Positions 1-8,727 of a DNA stretch of 64,000 bases are shown one piece after another. Under the pieces are notes generated by a model that was given only the letters and a program-made list of their open reading frames with translations, did no database searches and had not been told where the DNA came from. The stretch comes from PALSA-505 sp963762615 (lineage in GTDB: Bacteria; Actinomycetota; Actinomycetes; Streptosporangiales; Streptosporangiaceae): positions 124,001-188,000 of the forward strand of contig CAVXLG010000012.1 of the NCBI GenBank assembly GCA_963762615.1. The letters are read 5' to 3'. The stretch's first letter is position 1. The number at the start of each line of letters is the position of its first letter. The position numbers were made by a program, and so were the translations under genes.

Positions 1-18
1 CGTGGCTGCGTCGCTCAT
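1..18 (-). CDS. Response regulator, first codons only (partial)
   Basis: An ATG at 18 on the minus strand overlaps the TGA of the histidine kinase gene in an ATGA arrangement and opens a frame (MSDAAT) that leaves the window at once. In DesK/NarL-type systems the LuxR-class response regulator usually follows the kinase with exactly this coupling, so this is probably the start of the cognate regulator. Only six codons are visible; identity is inferred from context. Confidence 0.35.
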
Positions 19-1337
19 GGCGGGGTCACATCCGCTGGTACCTGCGCTGGTTCGGCCGGCATTGCCGCCTTCACCAGCCATCCCCCGCCGGGCTGTGGCC
101 CGGCGGCGAGCTCGCCGCCGTAGAGCGCCACCCGTTCTCGCAGGCCAAGCAGGCCCATCCCGGCGCCGCCGGACATACAGACGTCCGGCGCCGGGCCAGC
201 GGCGGGAATCGGCCGCCCGTCGTCGGCGACCTCGACCACCAGCGCGGCTGGTTCATAGCTGAGCCGCACTTCGGTCTGCGGCTTTCCCGCATGCTTGATC
301 ACGTTGGTGAGCGCCTCCTGCACTACCCGGAACACGGCCAGTCCCAGGCCGGGCGGCAGGTCCCGCGGTGTCCCGGTGATGTGCAGCTCTACGGGCAGCC
401 CGGCGCTCACGACACGACCGACCATCTCGCGCAGCTCGTCGAGACCGGGCTGCGGCGCCAGGCCGGCTGCACCGTGCGCGCAGCTGCCGGCATCCAGCCG
501 CACGGCCGGCGGCCCGGCTGGCCCGTCGGCATCCGCAGCCCCCGGTACAGGGCTGAGCAGCCCGAGCAGATGACGAAGCTCGGTCATGGCCGTCCGGCCG
601 CCTGATTCCACCGCGTGCAATGCCTTAACGGCCTCGGCGGGATCCTTGCTCAGCACCCGCCGGGCGGCGCCCGCCTGCACCACCATCATGCTCACGTTGT
701 GCGTCACGACGTCGTGCAGCTCGCTGGCGATGCGCGCGCGTTCGAGTGCCAGCGCGCGCCTGGTCGCCGCCTCGTGCTCGGCCTGGGCCCGGCGAAGCCG
801 CGCGCCGGAGTCGCCGGCCCGCCGGGCCCACCGGTGGACCACGTCTCCCACGATCATGATCGGGATGAAGATCAGCAGCGACGTGGCCCGGGGCGGAACG
901 GGCAGCGTGGTGTCCGGGAAGAGCACGATCGTCAGTACGGTCGCCAAGGGCATGCTGAGCAGCGCGGCGCCGCGGTACCGGCTGTGCACGACTGCCGAGT
1001 AGGCGGCGAGCGCCACGATGAGGAAGATGACAAGCGTCGCGCTGCTGTTGGAGTTGACGGCGTAGGCGGCGACGATGGCGGCCACGATGGTCCAGAACGC
1101 AGTCAGCGGAAGGACCCTGCGCAGCGCCAGCGGCGCCGCAATCAGGATGCCCAGCACCGGCCCCAGTGGGCCCGCCGGGGCACCGGCGGCCAGTACGGCC
1201 GCGGCGGCGGCCGCCGCCAGCACGACGTCGATACCGATGGCGCGCCGGGAGAGCGCCGGCCGCGGCTCGGTGGACCGGGCGAACGCCAGCGCCCGGGTCA
1301 GGCCGGCCTGCACCAGCCCTCGCCTGCCCTCGCTCAC
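15..1337 (-). CDS. Two-component sensor histidine kinase (NarL/DesK class, HisKA_3)
   Basis: A membrane sensor kinase of about 440 residues from the GTG at 1337. Residues 30-175 hold several hydrophobic segments (alanine-rich helix near 37-52, others near 60-165). The dimerisation/phosphoacceptor helix has ELHDVVTHN with His208, and the C-terminal ATPase domain shows an N-box (EALTNVIKHA) and a glycine loop (GAGMGLLGLRER). This is the HisKA_3/HATPase_c architecture of kinases that phosphorylate LuxR-type regulators. A longer frame runs to 1532, but its first 65 residues lie in the promoter region and read like non-coding sequence, so the internal GTG is preferred. It is divergent from an ABC exporter, the usual target of such systems. 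The input signal cannot be told. Confidence 0.85.
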   Translation of the reverse strand: MSEGRRGLVQAGLTRALAFARSTEPRPALSRRAIGIDVVLAAAAAAAVLAAGAPAGPLGPVLGILIAAPLALRRVLPLTAFWTIVAAIVAAYAVNSNSSATLVIFLIVALAAYSAVVHSRYRGAALLSMPLATVLTIVLFPDTTLPVPPRATSLLIFIPIMIVGDVVHRWARRAGDSGARLRRAQAEHEAATRRALALERARIASELHDVVTHNVSMMVVQAGAARRVLSKDPAEAVKALHAVESGGRTAMTELRHLLGLLSPVPGAADADGPAGPPAVRLDAGSCAHGAAGLAPQPGLDELREMVGRVVSAGLPVELHITGTPRDLPPGLGLAVFRVVQEALTNVIKHAGKPQTEVRLSYEPAALVVEVADDGRPIPAAGPAPDVCMSGGAGMGLLGLRERVALYGGELAAGPQPGGGWLVKAAMPAEPAQVPADVTPP

Positions 1338-1497
1338 CAGCCCATTGTCCCCCCAACTCCCCGGATGGCATCGCCCGTCCGGCCTAGACGACTCCGCCTC
1401 GCGGACGACCTGACAGGCGAAAGTCAGCCGCAGCGGCTGGCAAGTTGCCTCTCGCGGCCGAGGCGGGCCGGGACCGGGCGGGCCTAGCTTGCCGGGC

Positions 1498-2190
1498 ATG
1501 GATGCCCTGATCCGACTCGACGAAGTCACCAAACGCTACGACAGTGCCGCCGCGCCCGCGGTGGACGGGGTCAGCATGCAGATCGCGGCCGGCGAGGCGG
1601 CCGCGGTGATGGGCCCGTCGGGCAGCGGGAAGTCCACGCTGCTGAACCTGATCGCCGGGCTGGACCGGCCGACCAGCGGCACCGTCACCGTGGCTGGCCA
1701 GCGGATCGATGTGCTGAGCGAGACCGGGGTGGCCCGGTTCCGCCGGCAGCAGGTCGGCATGATCTTCCAGTTCTTCAACCTGCTGGACGACCTGACCGTG
1801 CTGGACAACATCCTGCTGCCCACCCAGCTGGCCGGGATGCCGCGGGGCCAGGCCCGGGCCCGGGCGGACGAGCTGCTGGCGGCGCTGCGGATCGGCCAGC
1901 ACCGCCAGGCCTACCCGGCCCGGCTGTCCGGCGGGCAGCGGCAGCGGGTGGCGATCGCCCGGGCGCTGGTGAACCACCCCGCGATGCTGCTGGCCGACGA
2001 GCCAACCGGTGCCCTGGACAGCGCCAGCGGAGAGCAGATCGGCGAACTCCTGCTCGACCTGAACCGGTCCGGCCAGACGCTGGTGCTCGTCACCCACAAC
2101 CCCGGCCTGGCCGCGCGGTACGCGAGCCGCACCATTCACCTCGCCGACGGCCAGATCACCGCCGTCGCGGGTGCGCGGGCACTGCGATGA
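1498..2190 (+). CDS. ABC transporter ATP-binding protein (MacB/LolD type)
   Basis: The nucleotide-binding subunit (230 residues) of an exporter. It has Walker A GPSGSGKST (39-47), signature LSGGQRQRV (143-151), Walker B MLLADEP (163-169) and the switch His200. The characteristic QFFNLLDDLTVLDN stretch after the Q-loop is typical of MacB/LolD/FtsE-like ATPases. A TTG at 1489 in the same frame is a possible but weaker start. The stop overlaps the start of the permease by 4 bases (ATGA), so the two are translated together. The pair probably exports a peptide, antibiotic or lipid-linked substrate under control of the divergent two-component system. Confidence 0.93.
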   Translation: MDALIRLDEVTKRYDSAAAPAVDGVSMQIAAGEAAAVMGPSGSGKSTLLNLIAGLDRPTSGTVTVAGQRIDVLSETGVARFRRQQVGMIFQFFNLLDDLTVLDNILLPTQLAGMPRGQARARADELLAALRIGQHRQAYPARLSGGQRQRVAIARALVNHPAMLLADEPTGALDSASGEQIGELLLDLNRSGQTLVLVTHNPGLAARYASRTIHLADGQITAVAGARALR

Positions 2191-4589
2191 GCGGGGCCTA
2201 CAGCATCCCGGTGGTGCGGGCCGTGCGCGGCGGGCTGACCCGGCGCCGGGTGCAGACGATCGTGATCGGCCTGGTGCTCCTGGTCAGCACCAGCGCCTGC
2301 GTTCTGGCACTTGGCCTGGTTGTCGACTCGAATGCGCCCTTTGACAGCGCTTTCGCCGCCCAGAATGGCGCTCACGCCGTGGTGACCGTCGACGCAAGCA
2401 AGGCAACCCAGGCAGACCTGGCCGCCACCGCGGGGGTAAGCGGGGTGAGCCAGGCGGCCGGGCCGTTCGCCGAGGCGACCATCACCCCCCGGCTGCCTGG
2501 CCCGCCCGGATCAGCCGGCCAGGTCACCGCGCCCCCCATGACGCTGGCCGGGCGCGCTTCGCCGGGCGGGCCGCTGGACGACCTGATCCTCCAGCAGGGC
2601 CGGTGGGCGCTGCGGCCGGGCGAGGTCGTGCTATCCAGCAACTACCGGTACGGCTTGCCGTTGGGTGCCCGTCTCACGGTCACCGGCGTGCCGGGGACGC
2701 AACTCACCGTGATCGGTATCGCCAACTCGATCAGCCAGTCGGCGGACGGCTGGGTAGTCCCGGGCCAGATCGCCGCGCTGCGCACCCCTGGAACGCCGCC
2801 CTCGGCGCAAATGCTGTACCGGTTCGCCAGCGCCGGCACCGCGGCGGCGGTCCGCGCAGGCGTGGCGGGAGTGGCTGCCGCGCTACCACCCGGTGCGGTC
2901 ACCTCCAGCCAGTCGTACCTGACCATCAGACTCCAGGAGTCGTCGGGGATCGCGCCGATCGTTCCGTTCGTGGTCGCCTTCGCGTGCCTGGGCCTGGTGA
3001 TGTCGGTGCTGATCGTGTTCAACGTGATCAGCGGCGCGGTGGTGGCCGGCTACCGCCGGATCGGCATCCTAAAGAGCATCGGCTTCACCCCCGGCCAGGT
3101 GGTGGCCGCCTATACCGGCCAGGTACTGGTCCCGGCCCTGGCCGGCTGCCTGGGCGGTGTGCTGCTCGGCAACGTGCTCGCGGTGCCTTTGCTCAGCCGG
3201 ACCGCGGGAGTGTACGGGGTCGGCACGCTGCGGGTGCCGGCCTGGGTGGACGTGGCGGTCCCGGTCGCCATGGGCTGCCTGGTCGGCATCAGCGCGCTGC
3301 TGCCCGCTCTGCGGGCCGGCCGGCTGAGCGCGGTCCAGGCGATCGCCACCGGGCACGCCCCGCGAACCGGCCGCGGATACGCCGCGCACCGGGCGCTGGG
3401 CAAGCTGCCGCTGCCCCGGCCGGTGACCATCGGCCTGGCCGCGCCGTTCGCCCGCCCGGCGCGTACCGCGGTGACGCTGACCGCCATCGCGCTCGGCGCG
3501 ACCGCGGTGACCTTCGCGGTCGGCCTGAGCGCCTCGCTGACCGGGGTGGCTAACGGCCTGTCCCGCGCGGAGGCCGAACCCGTCCAGGTGTATCTGCCGG
3601 CCGGCGGCGCGATAACGCACATCGGCAAGCCCACCCAGGGCGGGCGGCAGCCCGCCGCGCGGCGCCAGCCGTCGCCAGCCGCCCAGCAGCGGGCGATCGA
3701 GGCCGCGCTGCGCGCACAGCCGGCCACGCTGCACTACACCGCCGAAACTACGGTGCCGGTCAGCGTCGCCGGCCTCACCCAGCAGATCCCGGTGACCGCG
3801 TTTCGCGGCAACGCGGCCTGGACCGGCTACGCCATGATCAGCGGACACTGGTACACCGCACCGGGCCAGGTGGACGTCCCCACCAACTTCCTCACCGTGA
3901 CCGGCAAGGCCATCGGCGACACCGTCACCATCACCGCCGGCCACACCCGAATCCCGGTCCGGATCGTCGGCGAGATCTTCGACACCAGCAACCGCGGCCT
4001 GGAAATGTTCACCAGCTGGCAGACCCTGGCCCGCAGCGGCCTGACCCTGATCCCTGCCAGCTACGACGTCGGGCTGCGGCCCGGCACCTCACCGGCGGCG
4101 TACGCGCGGGCCTTCAGCACGCTCGGCCCGGACTACGCGGTGAGCATCAACACGAACGACCCGTTCTTCCTCACACTGACTGGCCTGATCGGCACGCTGG
4201 TCCTGCTGCTGGCCATCATGGCCGGGCTCGGCGTGCTCAACACCGTCGTGCTCCACACCAGGGAACGCATCCACGACCTCGGCGTCTTCAAGGCCATCGG
4301 CATGACACCACGGCAGACCATCGCCATGGTGGTGTGCTGGGTCGCCGGGACCGGCCTGCTCGCAGGCGCCATCGCCGTCCCCGCGGGTGCGGCCCTGCAC
4401 CGGTACGTGCTCCCGGTGATGGCCAGCGCCGCAGGCACCGGCCTTCCCGCCAGCTACCTGGACGTCTACCGCCCCGCTGAGCTGGCCCTGCTGGCACTAG
4501 CCGGGATCGTGATCGCCGCCGCCGGGGCGCTGCTTCCCGCGAGCTGGGCGGCGCGCACCCGTACCGCGGCCGCCTTGCGGGCGGAATGA
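2187..4589 (+). CDS. FtsX-like ABC transporter permease
   Basis: An 800-residue integral membrane partner of the preceding ATPase. A TM helix at about residues 20-45 is followed by a large extracytoplasmic domain, an FtsX domain with three helices near 260-385, a second N-terminal helix at about 425-455, another extracytoplasmic domain, and a C-terminal FtsX domain near 660-790. This duplicated FtsX/MacB_PCD plan is the BceB/actinobacterial 800-residue type. The motifs GYRRIGILKSIGFTP and HDLGVFKAIGMTP mark the cytoplasmic coupling helices of the two halves, which are equivalent. Translation is coupled to the ATPase by an ATGA overlap. Confidence 0.93.
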   Translation: MSGAYSIPVVRAVRGGLTRRRVQTIVIGLVLLVSTSACVLALGLVVDSNAPFDSAFAAQNGAHAVVTVDASKATQADLAATAGVSGVSQAAGPFAEATITPRLPGPPGSAGQVTAPPMTLAGRASPGGPLDDLILQQGRWALRPGEVVLSSNYRYGLPLGARLTVTGVPGTQLTVIGIANSISQSADGWVVPGQIAALRTPGTPPSAQMLYRFASAGTAAAVRAGVAGVAAALPPGAVTSSQSYLTIRLQESSGIAPIVPFVVAFACLGLVMSVLIVFNVISGAVVAGYRRIGILKSIGFTPGQVVAAYTGQVLVPALAGCLGGVLLGNVLAVPLLSRTAGVYGVGTLRVPAWVDVAVPVAMGCLVGISALLPALRAGRLSAVQAIATGHAPRTGRGYAAHRALGKLPLPRPVTIGLAAPFARPARTAVTLTAIALGATAVTFAVGLSASLTGVANGLSRAEAEPVQVYLPAGGAITHIGKPTQGGRQPAARRQPSPAAQQRAIEAALRAQPATLHYTAETTVPVSVAGLTQQIPVTAFRGNAAWTGYAMISGHWYTAPGQVDVPTNFLTVTGKAIGDTVTITAGHTRIPVRIVGEIFDTSNRGLEMFTSWQTLARSGLTLIPASYDVGLRPGTSPAAYARAFSTLGPDYAVSINTNDPFFLTLTGLIGTLVLLLAIMAGLGVLNTVVLHTRERIHDLGVFKAIGMTPRQTIAMVVCWVAGTGLLAGAIAVPAGAALHRYVLPVMASAAGTGLPASYLDVYRPAELALLALAGIVIAAAGALLPASWAARTRTAAALRAE

Positions 4590-4831
4590 CCGGCGTGCCA
4601 CGGCCGTCTCGTGGCCGCAGGCCGCTGATGGCAGCGGCAAGACCGAATCGTGCGATGCCCTGAAGGAGGAAGTGCGGTCTGTGCTGACCCTTCCTGGGCT
4701 TGAGGGCGCGCGGGACGCTGCGTCGCCACTCGCCGACGCCAGGAGTCCGCCAGGTGCAGTCACGATGCGGATACCGGGGCGGCCCGGCTTTGTCCAGATT
4801 TGAAGCAACACACCAGAAGGAGGTCCACAGA

Positions 4832-5221
4832 ATGATCATCTTCGATAACCCCGCGACCGTTCCCGCCCCGGCTGGCCAGTACTCCCACGTCGCACGCGTC
4901 AACCTCGGCGGCAAGACCATCCTGCAACTGTCCGGTCAAGTCGCCATCGACGCGGACCGCAAAATCGTCGGCAACGACATGACGACCCAGGCGGACTTCA
5001 TCATGGACAACATCACCGCGATCCTGGCCGCCCACGGCGCCACTCTTGCCGATGTGGTCAACGTCCGCACGTACCTCACCGACATGAGCCAGCTTCCCGA
5101 CTTCGGCAAGGTGCGAGCGGCCCGCTTCACCGCGACCCCGCCGACCATCACAACTGTCGAGGTGTCCCGCTTGTGGGTTCCCGGCGCGCTCCTTGAGATA
5201 GAGGCGCTCGCGATTACCTGA
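4832..5221 (+). CDS. RidA/YjgF/Rid family protein
   Basis: A 129-residue Rid-fold protein, starting at an ATG with an excellent AAGGAGG ribosome site 10 bases upstream. Family hallmarks are LSGQVAID, the helix QADFIMDNITAILAAHG, VVNVRTYLTDM and the C-terminal LLEIEAL. Canonical RidA deaminates reactive enamines/imines with an arginine in the PARSxVEV motif. Here the aligned stretch reads PTITTVEV, so the arginine is replaced by isoleucine while the C-terminal glutamate remains. It is therefore more likely a divergent Rid subfamily member than a 2-aminoacrylate deaminase. It stands alone, convergent with the MFS gene. Confidence 0.9.
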   Translation: MIIFDNPATVPAPAGQYSHVARVNLGGKTILQLSGQVAIDADRKIVGNDMTTQADFIMDNITAILAAHGATLADVVNVRTYLTDMSQLPDFGKVRAARFTATPPTITTVEVSRLWVPGALLEIEALAIT

Positions 5222-5233
5222 GCCCAGCTCAGG
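5217..5233. terminator. Short hairpin covering both convergent stop codons
   Basis: CCTGAGC-CCA-GCTCAGG is a perfect 7-bp stem with a 3-base loop. It contains the TGA of the Rid gene (5219-5221) and the complementary stop of the MFS gene (5229-5231). The symmetric position suggests a bidirectional terminator or 3'-end stabiliser, but there is no T-tract and the stem is short. Confidence 0.35.
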
Positions 5234-6488
5234 CCGCCGACCGCCGGAGGGTGGCGATCGACGCCACCGCGATCACCGCGAGGACGACGGCGCAGCCGAG
5301 GATGGCGCGGAAGTCGCCGAACGCTTGCGCGCCGAACCCGACGGCGATGACGGGCACGGTCAGGCCGACGTATGCGAACACGAAGTAGGTGGAAATGACC
5401 TGGCCGCGCGTCTGCGCTGGGGCGAGCCGGTTGGCCGTGGCCAGGCTGCCCATGAAAACGGCGCCGGCCGCTACTCCGCTGACCACGGCGCCGGCCAGGA
5501 AGAGGGCCATCGAAGCGGCGGCGAGCCCCGCGACGACCAGGGCGAGCGCTGCCAGGAACACCGTCAGCCCGGCCAGCATCACCGGTCGGCTCGGCAGCCG
5601 GAACCCGGCCAGCTGGGTGCAGGCGGCGACGGCGAAGACCAGGAAGACCACCGTCCCCGCAGTCGCGTGGCTGGTGTCGTGCAGCACGCCGATGAGGAAC
5701 GTCGGGACGAGCGCGCTGAACAGCCCGAGCAGGGAGAACGCGGCGAAACCAGCGACGCCGGCGGCGATGAACTCGGCCCGGCCTGCCTGCGGGATGCCAA
5801 GGCCGTGGAACCTGAGCGACAGCGCAGAACGCTCGCTCACCGTCTCCGGCACGACAAGCAGGCCGAGCCCCGCGACTGCCACAAGTCCGAGCTGCACCAG
5901 GTAGGGCAGCACCGTCGGCTGGGGAGCGTACTGAGCGAGCAGCCCGGCGAGCAGCGGGCCGAGACCGAGGCCGAACGTGTTGACCGTCGTGGAGGTCAGC
6001 GACGCGCGGCGCCCTGAGCCGGGCGGCCCCGTCTCGGTCAGCGCGGCGGTGGCCGTGCCGGTCATCAGCCCGGCCGACAGGCCAGACAGCGCCCGCCCGA
6101 AGAACAGCCAGCCGACGTTCGGCGCGAGGATGAACGTCACCGCGCTGGCCATGCTCAGCCCGATCGCCGCCGCGAGCACCGGGCGCCGGCCGACCTGGTC
6201 CGACGAGCGCCCGGCGACCAGCAGCGCGGCGAGCACGCCGACCGCGTACGTGGCGAAGATCAGCGTTATGACACCGGTAGGGAAGTGCCACTGCGCCTGG
6301 TAGATGACGTACAGCGGAGTCGGCAGGGTGGTGCCGAGCATGGTGACGGCGAACGCGTAGGCGATCAGCCAGAATGCGGCGGGCCGGGACAGGCGCCAGA
6401 TGGGCCGGGCGGCACCGACTGAGTGATGGAGGAGGTCAGCACACGGCTGGTCAGCCGGGCGCGTCACCCCGCTGTGCCGCGTCGTCAC
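5229..6488 (-). CDS. MFS transporter (drug:H+ antiporter-like, 12 TM)
   Basis: A 419-residue major facilitator protein with about 12 hydrophobic helices. The loop between TM2 and TM3 carries GRSSDQVGRRPVL, the MFS motif A (GxxxDxxGRR). The first helix begins near residue 37 after a hydrophilic N-terminus, so the true start could be slightly downstream of 6488. A truncated TetR-type regulator lies 46 bases upstream on the same strand, an arrangement typical of efflux pumps with local repressors. The substrate cannot be told. Confidence 0.88.
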   Translation of the reverse strand: MTTRHSGVTRPADQPCADLLHHSVGAARPIWRLSRPAAFWLIAYAFAVTMLGTTLPTPLYVIYQAQWHFPTGVITLIFATYAVGVLAALLVAGRSSDQVGRRPVLAAAIGLSMASAVTFILAPNVGWLFFGRALSGLSAGLMTGTATAALTETGPPGSGRRASLTSTTVNTFGLGLGPLLAGLLAQYAPQPTVLPYLVQLGLVAVAGLGLLVVPETVSERSALSLRFHGLGIPQAGRAEFIAAGVAGFAAFSLLGLFSALVPTFLIGVLHDTSHATAGTVVFLVFAVAACTQLAGFRLPSRPVMLAGLTVFLAALALVVAGLAAASMALFLAGAVVSGVAAGAVFMGSLATANRLAPAQTRGQVISTYFVFAYVGLTVPVIAVGFGAQAFGDFRAILGCAVVLAVIAVASIATLRRSAA

Positions 6489-6534
6489 CGGCCCCGCCGG
6501 GCGGTCACCTGATAGCGGCTGGCCGTGCTTGGGT

Positions 6535-6744
6535 TCATGTCGGCATCCCCGTCACATCCTCGCGAGTCGAGAAGTGACGGTAAAGCGTCCCGATGCCGAC
6601 ACCCGCGTCTGCCGCGATGGTTGCCATGGACACGTGCGGACCCGCACGGTGCACGGCTGCCGTCGCGGCGCGAACGAGGGCCTCGTGGTTGCGGGCCGCG
6701 TCGCTGCGCTGTTCGCGCGGACGGGACTGCTTCGCGATGGCCAT
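6535..6744 (-). pseudogene. TetR-family regulator, only the DNA-binding domain remains
   Basis: From the ATG at 6744 the frame encodes 69 residues: a basic N-terminus and a complete TetR helix-turn-helix (VSMATIAADAGVGIGTLYRHF), then TREDVTGMPT and a stop. TetR proteins normally continue for about 120 more residues of ligand-binding and dimerisation helices. No continuation is visible in any frame before the MFS gene 46 bases on, so the rest was probably deleted. It may once have repressed the adjacent MFS gene. A stand-alone HTH peptide without dimerisation helices is unlikely to work normally. Confidence 0.6.
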
Positions 6745-6946
6745 GCGCTCATTGAAGCTGCCTCCGGTTCCCAGGGGAAGGCTGCACAACGGTCCGCAGG
6801 CGGCGGTGATCTGTGGCGAGCCCCGGCTTGCCCTGGATTACCGGGGTGTTGCGGTCACGGTCGTGGCCGTTCTTTGCTCCCGTCCGCGGGCAGGTTTACT
6901 ACCTCAGCGATCCGCACCGCACGCAGATCTGGGAGGATTAACGGCG

Positions 6947-7456
6947 ATGCGGGCGCTGAACCTCTTCACGAGCATGAACCCTATCGTGGCCCGGCGAAGG
7001 TCGGCCCCGGCCGATCGCCGCAGCACCGCGGCGGACGTCCTGGCGTCAGGAACCACCGGCCGCGAGCCACGGGAATCACTGCCCTCCCGCCCGGCGGATA
7101 TTCTGGGTGACATGGACAGCCGGGCGAGTGACAGAATCCCCGGGGCCAGGGTGCGTGTCAAACGACGCGCGCCAGCCGAGTTCTCGTCAACTGCCAGGCC
7201 ACGGGAGTGGCTGGCGCTGGCTGACGGAGCTGTCCAGGAGGCCAAGACGGAGGGGCCTGTTCTCGCCCTCGTCGGAAAGCCGCTACCGTACCAGCCGGGC
7301 CGGGCCGAGCGGCGCAGCGGCGTGCCTACCGAGGTCATAACTTCCGATCACGTACCCAATTCCTGCACCTGCTCGTGGGCGTATTCTCAGGGGAAGCTGA
7401 CCTTGAAGTACTACAATGCGGCATGCACGGTGCACCTGGCGATCCCTGGCCGTTAA
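6947..7456 (+). CDS. Small hypothetical protein with C-terminal CxC...CxxH motif
   Basis: From an ATG at 6947 preceded by GGGAGGA (9 bases) the frame encodes 169 residues. Most of it is basic, low in hydrophobics and probably disordered. The last ~35 residues contain CTCSW followed by LKYYNAACTVH: two cysteine pairs or Cys/His pairs resembling a metal-binding knuckle, which I recall from small actinobacterial proteins of unknown function. An internal GTG at 7322 would give a 44-residue protein holding only this motif and could be the real start. A hairpin follows the stop. Function unknown. Confidence 0.45.
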   Translation: MRALNLFTSMNPIVARRRSAPADRRSTAADVLASGTTGREPRESLPSRPADILGDMDSRASDRIPGARVRVKRRAPAEFSSTARPREWLALADGAVQEAKTEGPVLALVGKPLPYQPGRAERRSGVPTEVITSDHVPNSCTCSWAYSQGKLTLKYYNAACTVHLAIPGR

Positions 7457-7465
7457 TGCGCGAAC

Positions 7466-7500
7466 GCCCCGCATATGCCATTCTTAATGGCGCCTGGGGC
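7466..7500 (+). terminator. Two-part hairpin after the CxC/CxxH gene
   Basis: An inner perfect stem GCCATT-CTT-AATGGC (7477-7491) is enclosed by GCCCC (7466-7470) and GGGGC (7496-7500), with unpaired bases between. It begins 10 bases after the stop at 7456 and is followed by ATAATC. It fits a factor-independent terminator without a strong T-run. Confidence 0.4.
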
Positions 7501-7636
7501 ATAATCACGGAACCCCATCTCAGCGGTCTTTCGTGCTTCATAAGCCACTCGTCGCTGGCCGCGAGCGTAGCCGTGGCGATACGACTGCCGCGCTGACGCG
7601 GTGTCACCTGCCGACAGCGGCGGTGGCGGCGGCCGG

Positions 7637-8476
7637 CTAGGTGGCCGACCAGACGGCACGGGCAGGCTCGCTGCCGGATAGCGCCTGTGCCAGGCCGGCT
7701 TGCAGCGCGGGCGCGGCGGTGGCCGCGTCGAGCAGATTGGTGCCCATCACGGCGGCTGCGGTGTCGTCTGGCGTGATCACCAGCGTGGCCGCTGCGCCGA
7801 GCGCGGCCAGTTCCTCCTGGACCGGTTCGGGCGGGGTCAGGTACCCGATGGCGTTGAGCACGATGACGGCCGAGGAGCCTGCCGCGAGGTCGGCGTTGGT
7901 AGCCGACCGGATGCCACCATCCATGTACCGCCGTCCGTTGATCGTCACCGGCGGATAGACGGCGGGAACGGCGCAGCTCGCCGCGACCGCACGGTCCAGG
8001 GGGACGCCAGAGCCGCCGTGCCAGGCAACCGGCTCACCCGATTCGGTGTCCACGGCGGTCACCAGGAACCGGCGCTGCGGCCAGCAGTCAGTGGCGGGCA
8101 GCAGGGAGGCGATCCGCGCGATGTAGCGCGACTCATCGCCGCCCGCCGCGCGGGCAGCGGCCCCCACCCGCCGGCGGGCCTGCACGGGATCCAGCCCCTG
8201 GTCGAAAAGCGGCGCCAGCGCGCCGAGGATGACCTCAAGGCTGACGGCCGGGGCAGCGGCGGCTCCGGCTCCCGCGGGGGCGGCCGTCATGGCGGCCAGC
8301 GCCTGCAAGTCCGTGCCGAAAGCCACGTGCGAACCGACGATCGACCCGGCCGATGTGCCTACGATCACATCCGCCGACGACAGATCCACCCCCGCCCGCC
8401 GCAGGCCGATGACGATTCCAGCCTCCCAGGCGACACCCGCTATGCCGCCGCCGCCAAGCACCACACCCCGCGTCAT
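7637..8476 (-). CDS. Patatin-like phospholipase (RssA type)
   Basis: A 279-residue serine acyl hydrolase. The N-terminus carries the glycine-rich oxyanion loop GGGGIAG (8-14), the nucleophile elbow GTSAG with Ser42, and later the catalytic aspartate in MDGG (Asp186), the Ser-Asp dyad of patatins. No signal peptide or TM segment is evident, so it is probably cytosolic or membrane-associated, acting on phospholipids or acyl esters. It is short and single-domain, like bacterial RssA-type proteins. It appears monocistronic. Confidence 0.9.
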   Translation of the reverse strand: MTRGVVLGGGGIAGVAWEAGIVIGLRRAGVDLSSADVIVGTSAGSIVGSHVAFGTDLQALAAMTAAPAGAGAAAAPAVSLEVILGALAPLFDQGLDPVQARRRVGAAARAAGGDESRYIARIASLLPATDCWPQRRFLVTAVDTESGEPVAWHGGSGVPLDRAVAASCAVPAVYPPVTINGRRYMDGGIRSATNADLAAGSSAVIVLNAIGYLTPPEPVQEELAALGAAATLVITPDDTAAAVMGTNLLDAATAAPALQAGLAQALSGSEPARAVWSAT

Positions 8477-8727
8477 ACGCCCAGTCTGCCCTCAGCCGGC
8501 GTCCGGGCGCCGTCATATCCGCGACCGCGCGCGTCGTCCTTCCCGCGCCGGACTTTGCGGGGCCGCGTAGTCCGTGAGGCGGACCCGGTGACGCCGATGC
8601 TGGCCTGGCCGGCGACCCGCAGACCAGGGTGGCTGATCCTGTCCAGCCGGGAAAATCTCCCCGTCGTCCTGGGTGCAGAGTCCCAACGGCCGTTCGGGTA
8701 GTTGAGCATCGGGTGCCGCGATCACGC

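Noticed and set aside
1384..2139. Long minus-strand frame opposite the ABC ATPase
   Set aside because: It is the antisense shadow of a clear gene in high-G+C sequence and has no domain.
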